This document shows, in pieces, positions 60,901-64,000 of a DNA stretch of 64,000 bases; the first letter of the stretch is position 1, and each line of letters opens with the position of its first letter. The stretch covers positions 1 through 64,000 of the forward strand of contig JAZNGG010000016.1 in assembly GCA_045576355.1 (NCBI GenBank), read 5' to 3'. Both the position numbers and the translations under genes were made by a program. Origin of the DNA: Liminaster sp045576355 (GTDB lineage: Bacteria; Bacteroidota; Bacteroidia; Bacteroidales; UBA3663). The notes beneath the pieces are model-generated. The model searched no databases and was not told the origin of the DNA. It saw only the letters and a list, made by a program, of their open reading frames with translations.

Positions 60901-61270
60901 TGTTAGCAAAACGATATGCTGTATTTTTAACGATAGAATATACTTCTGGTAAAACCTCTGTAAGTTTCTCTTCGTATATGTCAAGAATTTGTTTTTTCAA
61001 AGAGTCGATTTCATTCCAAACTTTTTCTCGTTTCTCGACTTCCAATGTCTCTACTGTATCGCGAAGTTTTTGGATTTGAGACTTTTGTGATGCAACTGCA
61101 TCTTGCAACATCTTCATAATGCTTTGTGTCCGGCTACGGAGCTCATCATTGGTCAGTTGCTCGATTTCAGGGTATGCAGCTTTGATCTTTTCTACCCAAG
61201 GTTGAATCTGTCTTAGATCACGTTGAGATTTGTTGCCAAATAGTTTTTTAAGGAGATCATTAAATCCCAT
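57965..61270 (-). CDS. secA: Protein translocase ATPase SecA
   Basis: 1101 aa, longer than E. coli SecA (901) because of inserts typical of Bacteroidota. DEAD motor 1 with [13 protein letters not shown] (Walker A) and [22 protein letters not shown] (Walker B), preprotein cross-linking region, NBD2 with [12 protein letters not shown] and [23 protein letters not shown]. The C-terminus ends in the SEC-C zinc finger [16 protein letters not shown] for SecB or ribosome contact. It drives export through SecYEG. Minus strand, probably its own unit. Confidence 0.96.
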   Translation of the reverse strand: [1101 protein letters not shown]

Positions 61271-61375
61271 AGTATGATGTTTTAAATTATTATACTTAAA
61301 GTTATACGTTTTATCTAAATATGTATTTATGTCTTTCCTTGTAACTCGTATTTATAATAATCCATTATAAAAAAA

Positions 61376-62998
61376 TTAACGAGTAAGAGGAGAACTGAAC
61401 ATGTGAGGTGTAGTGGTGCATGCACTTGGAGCACGTATGCGTATTTGTTTGGCTACAGTCGGAGCAATACTCGTTGCATCAATAGGCGAGGAGATAATTT
61501 GCGGACTGATAGTTTGTGGTGAGAAAAGGATGGCAGGACCAGGGACAAAACTATGTCGAGTCTGAGGTTGTGTCGGTGATGTATCGTTTAGTTTTAATGA
61601 CCAACCTGTTTGTAAAAGTACAAATAGATCTCCACAAAATGCTTTGTTATAACCATTTCGCATTTTGCTGATTCTGTCATTATAGTCCTCGTGATGTATT
61701 TGGTGAGAAGTTACGACTTCTTGTACCCCTGTAAATAAAGCAACAAATTCACCTGCAGTCTGTTGTACGTTTTTTAGTTGTAACTGCTTATTCTCTATTG
61801 CCTTATGGTTGAGATAAATCTGATGGTTATGCCAGCCGTTGACCCAAGACTCTTGTCCGTAGATGGACATTAGATAAGAATTCAATAAAGCAGTGCATCG
61901 GTTTGCATTAAACTCTCCAGCAGAAAGCCCTTCTATGGCTGTTTGGTTATAATTGGTATCCCCTGTAGAAGTTAGGTATATAAATGTATTATTTAGCCCA
62001 ACAGAGGCATCGACGGCATCAAAAAGATCCGCTAAAGTTTTGTCTAATCGTAAATATGTGTCCTGGAGTTCTGCTGCATATATTTCTGCACGTTCATGCT
62101 CATATGTTCCGGCATAATATGTTACTTGGAGCATATCTGTTGAGATGCCCTTGCCGAGACCTCCATTATTGATAAATACCTTGCATAGCTTTGTTATCTC
62201 CTCATTAACCAACGCACTAGTCTTAAACATTGGGACAGAGGGTTGGCGGAAATATAAAAACTGGTGGTCAAAATTATTATTGGAGCTATAGTGATAAGGG
62301 AGTATTTCAAGTTTATTCCCTTCTGGATTAAAACTGGGTTGCCAATGTCGTAATTCAAGATTCCTGGCAGGAGCATCAGAACGGTTATACCTATCGATAT
62401 AATGAGGAAAATCTCGATAGAATGTTGTAGAAGCCCATTTCCCGGTTTTATCATCGATCCATAAAGCACAATTAGCCGTATGTCCTCCCCCAATAATGGC
62501 CGCATCTGCATTAGGGGCAATGGAGAATACTCGTGCAACTCCATTGGTTGCCGCTTTAAGTTCGTCTCCCAATGTAGATGAAATCAATGCTGCCGGAGAG
62601 TAATTTTCCTCGGTGAAATTTCCTATATATTTCTTGTCATGAAAAATATCTTCTTCTTGCAGCGTTGCCGAGTTATAAACTCTTGATGCAGTAATACCAT
62701 TGGCAAACGGATATGAGCCTGTAGCGAGAACTGCTAATGCAGCAGTAGCATCTGGGTTGTTGAGATCAAAAGTGACTTGCTCATAAACAATTCCCCCTTG
62801 AAACAGACGATTGAATCCACCTTCACACATCTTGCTTTGCAATGCATAAAGATAATCCGTCCTTAATTGGTCAATGGAAATTCCAATGATCAATTTGGGA
62901 ACTTGTTCATAAAGCGATACACCATTTTTGGAGTGCTCTGCCATCGTGGGATGGATGGAAAAGACAACCAAAAGTGCTGATGTCAGTAATTTTTTCAC
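61376..62998 (-). CDS. Alkaline phosphatase-superfamily protein with missing metal ligands
   Basis: 540 aa, signal peptide (1-20, HPTMA). Resembles PafA-type phosphatases and nucleotide pyrophosphatases: ISIDQLRTDYLY (first Asp), a PDATAALAVLATGSYPFANGI nucleophile region and IDATSIAPTVAKQIRIRAPSAC near the C-terminus. The second metal site is poor: where the family has a conserved D..H pair (SPDxxGH) there is TYYAGTYEHERAE, and where it has ADHG there is TSTGDTN. It may be a catalytically dead scaffold. It precedes the DUF4105 protein gene, both on the minus strand. Confidence 0.75.
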   Translation of the reverse strand: MKKLLTSALLVVFSIHPTMAEHSKNGVSLYEQVPKLIIGISIDQLRTDYLYALQSKMCEGGFNRLFQGGIVYEQVTFDLNNPDATAALAVLATGSYPFANGITASRVYNSATLQEEDIFHDKKYIGNFTEENYSPAALISSTLGDELKAATNGVARVFSIAPNADAAIIGGGHTANCALWIDDKTGKWASTTFYRDFPHYIDRYNRSDAPARNLELRHWQPSFNPEGNKLEILPYHYSSNNNFDHQFLYFRQPSVPMFKTSALVNEEITKLCKVFINNGGLGKGISTDMLQVTYYAGTYEHERAEIYAAELQDTYLRLDKTLADLFDAVDASVGLNNTFIYLTSTGDTNYNQTAIEGLSAGEFNANRCTALLNSYLMSIYGQESWVNGWHNHQIYLNHKAIENKQLQLKNVQQTAGEFVALFTGVQEVVTSHQIHHEDYNDRISKMRNGYNKAFCGDLFVLLQTGWSLKLNDTSPTQPQTRHSFVPGPAILFSPQTISPQIISSPIDATSIAPTVAKQIRIRAPSACTTTPHMFSSPLTR

Positions 62999-63062
62999 TC
63001 TTTTATTATTCGTTTTTACGTTTAGAGTCAGTTGTAAAAGTGTATAATCTTAAAAATAATTA

Positions 63063-64000
63063 TTATCTTATCCTCTTCAGATCTTTTTTGGATTGAAAAA
63101 TAATTGTCAATGATCTGATAGCCAATGCTAAAACTATCGGGATAAAAGCAGTGTGAATATGTTGAGTTATAAAACTGCTTAAAAGAAGATACACAATTAG
63201 CGCTGCAAAGTTAATAAAAAAATAGAAATATATGGCTTTTTTGCACCTTTTTATCCATATTAGTACCGCGAAGAGTAGATGGGTCGGCCATAACCAAAGA
63301 CAATTGATATTTTGATCCATTGCAGGGTGGACAGAAAAGAAACTCATAAACCATACCAAAATACCGGCTAATCCAATGATACATAACAAAATTGTATCGA
63401 AAACTCTAAGTCGAAGGTCAAACATAAAACCACATGTACTCAATAGTACTGTTAAGCCAAAAAATATCCAAGCAGCAGTATTAGGGCTTATCCAAGGGGA
63501 CGAGTGTATTTGCTTGATAACAGAAGGATTCTCCTGTAATATAATTTCTTGGCTTCTCACCCAGGGGACTAATATTTCCTTTTCGGGGATGAGTGTGTCC
63601 GAATGAGCAATTTTAGCATCGCTATATGCTTTCATTAAATACTCGGGTAAAAACATCCGTTCGTTGAATGAAGAGGTTAGGTCTGCCCTTCGAGATACTA
63701 TCAGAGAGATGCCAAAATCTAACCATGTATTTTCGCCGGTCTTTTCTTTTAATAGATCCCTTAATGTGGCACCGTCTCCATAAATCGTATCGTAGGAGAT
63801 GGTGTGTTGTGTTGCTTCGTCGATTAAGTGAAATGGCCTTGTAGCACAATTGTCAAAAAGATAGCTATAGCGATATACACAATTCTCCGGTCGAATGTTT
63901 ATCAGAAGTTTATTGACGACTTCCTGGGTCTGTGGAGAAGTCAAATTAAGTTCTTGCTCGACCATACGGAGTCCTCGTCTCTGATAATCTTCTTTGAAGC
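63063..64000 (-). CDS. DUF4105 (Lnb N-terminal-like) membrane protein, 5' end outside the window
   Basis: The frame stays open through the window edge (12 codons before the first ATG at 63965 read FKEDYQRRGLR), so the true start is beyond 64000. Residues near the start form the DUF4105 core with YSYLFDNCATRPFHLIDEAT, then about five C-terminal membrane helices (from about 180). Homologues are often called Lnb N-terminal periplasmic domain proteins; in bifidobacteria related sequences act on lacto-N-biose glycans, but membrane Bacteroidota forms have no settled function. The downstream neighbour is the degenerate phosphatase. Confidence 0.8.
   Translation of the reverse strand, partial: FKEDYQRRGLRMVEQELNLTSPQTQEVVNKLLINIRPENCVYRYSYLFDNCATRPFHLIDEATQHTISYDTIYGDGATLRDLLKEKTGENTWLDFGISLIVSRRADLTSSFNERMFLPEYLMKAYSDAKIAHSDTLIPEKEILVPWVRSQEIILQENPSVIKQIHSSPWISPNTAAWIFFGLTVLLSTCGFMFDLRLRVFDTILLCIIGLAGILVWFMSFFSVHPAMDQNINCLWLWPTHLLFAVLIWIKRCKKAIYFYFFINFAALIVYLLLSSFITQHIHTAFIPIVLALAIRSLTIIFQSKKDLKRIR

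Overview
The window looks like a chromosomal segment of a Bacteroidales bacterium (phylum Bacteroidota). The evidence is: several upstream regions carry the Bacteroidota promoter pair TTTG / TAnnTTTG; there are typical Bacteroidota families (PorT-like beta-barrel, LysM plus periplasmic-binding fusion, PepSY-like, DUF4105, DUF4136); and neighbour pairs such as purM-prfA. I cannot name a species. No phage, insertion sequence, integrase or CRISPR array was seen.

Layout. 0.1-9.1 kb: ridA, then a galacturonate catabolism locus: transporter, eda, kdgK and uxaC on the minus strand, diverging from uxaB and uxaA on the plus strand. The divergent promoter region holds a perfect 18-bp palindrome that is a good operator candidate. 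9.4-15.5 kb: pyrG, yidC, purM, prfA. 15.6-19.6 kb is the most unusual part. It holds a secreted PEGA-repeat / SUMF1 protein whose C-terminus has the codon signature of a diversity-generating-retroelement (DGR) variable region, then a gene-free stretch with GC-rich repeats and a candidate small RNA, then 5-formyl-THF cyclo-ligase preceded by a ~350-bp array of GGCTAT / GGCGAT / GGCTGAT units. 19.6-23.5 kb: Ca2+/cation antiporter, M3 peptidase, DUF4136 lipoprotein. 23.7-30 kb: LysM protein, beta-barrel, rmlA, rmlC, rmlD and a flippase, apparently one operon for surface polysaccharide. 30-34.3 kb: PepSY-like protein under an unusual start-codon hairpin, a cytidylyltransferase-kinase fusion, RNase P RNA, a DegQ/HtrA protease and tRNA-Leu(CAG). 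34.4-37.8 kb: glycosyltransferase, radical SAM protein, CPBP protease. 38-50.6 kb: DUF59 protein, lpxH, cyuA, a Crp/Fnr regulator, lysS, gpsA, pgi, a HAD phosphatase, corA, a methyltransferase fused to an exported domain, and an SGNH lipoprotein. 50.7-55.1 kb: carA and carB. 55.2-64 kb, all minus strand: pectate lyase, folB, secA, a degenerate alkaline-phosphatase-fold protein and a DUF4105 protein cut by the window end.

How the genes work together. The secreted pectate lyase (55 kb) and the uronate genes (1-9 kb) could form a pectin-to-pyruvate route: pectin fragments, galacturonate, tagaturonate, altronate, KDG, KDPG, then pyruvate plus glyceraldehyde-3-phosphate. rmlACD, the flippase, the glycosyltransferase, lpxH and the cytidylyltransferase-kinase point to envelope glycan synthesis.

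Strongest leads: (1) the DGR-type variable region with no reverse transcriptase nearby; (2) CarA in which both the glutaminase cysteine and histidine are replaced, implying an ammonia-dependent carbamoyl-phosphate synthetase; (3) the hexamer/heptamer arrays that recur in gene leaders; (4) an undescribed small RNA gene; (5) a 37-nt intergenic hairpin repeat found twice; (6) a hairpin that buries the start codon of the PepSY-like gene.
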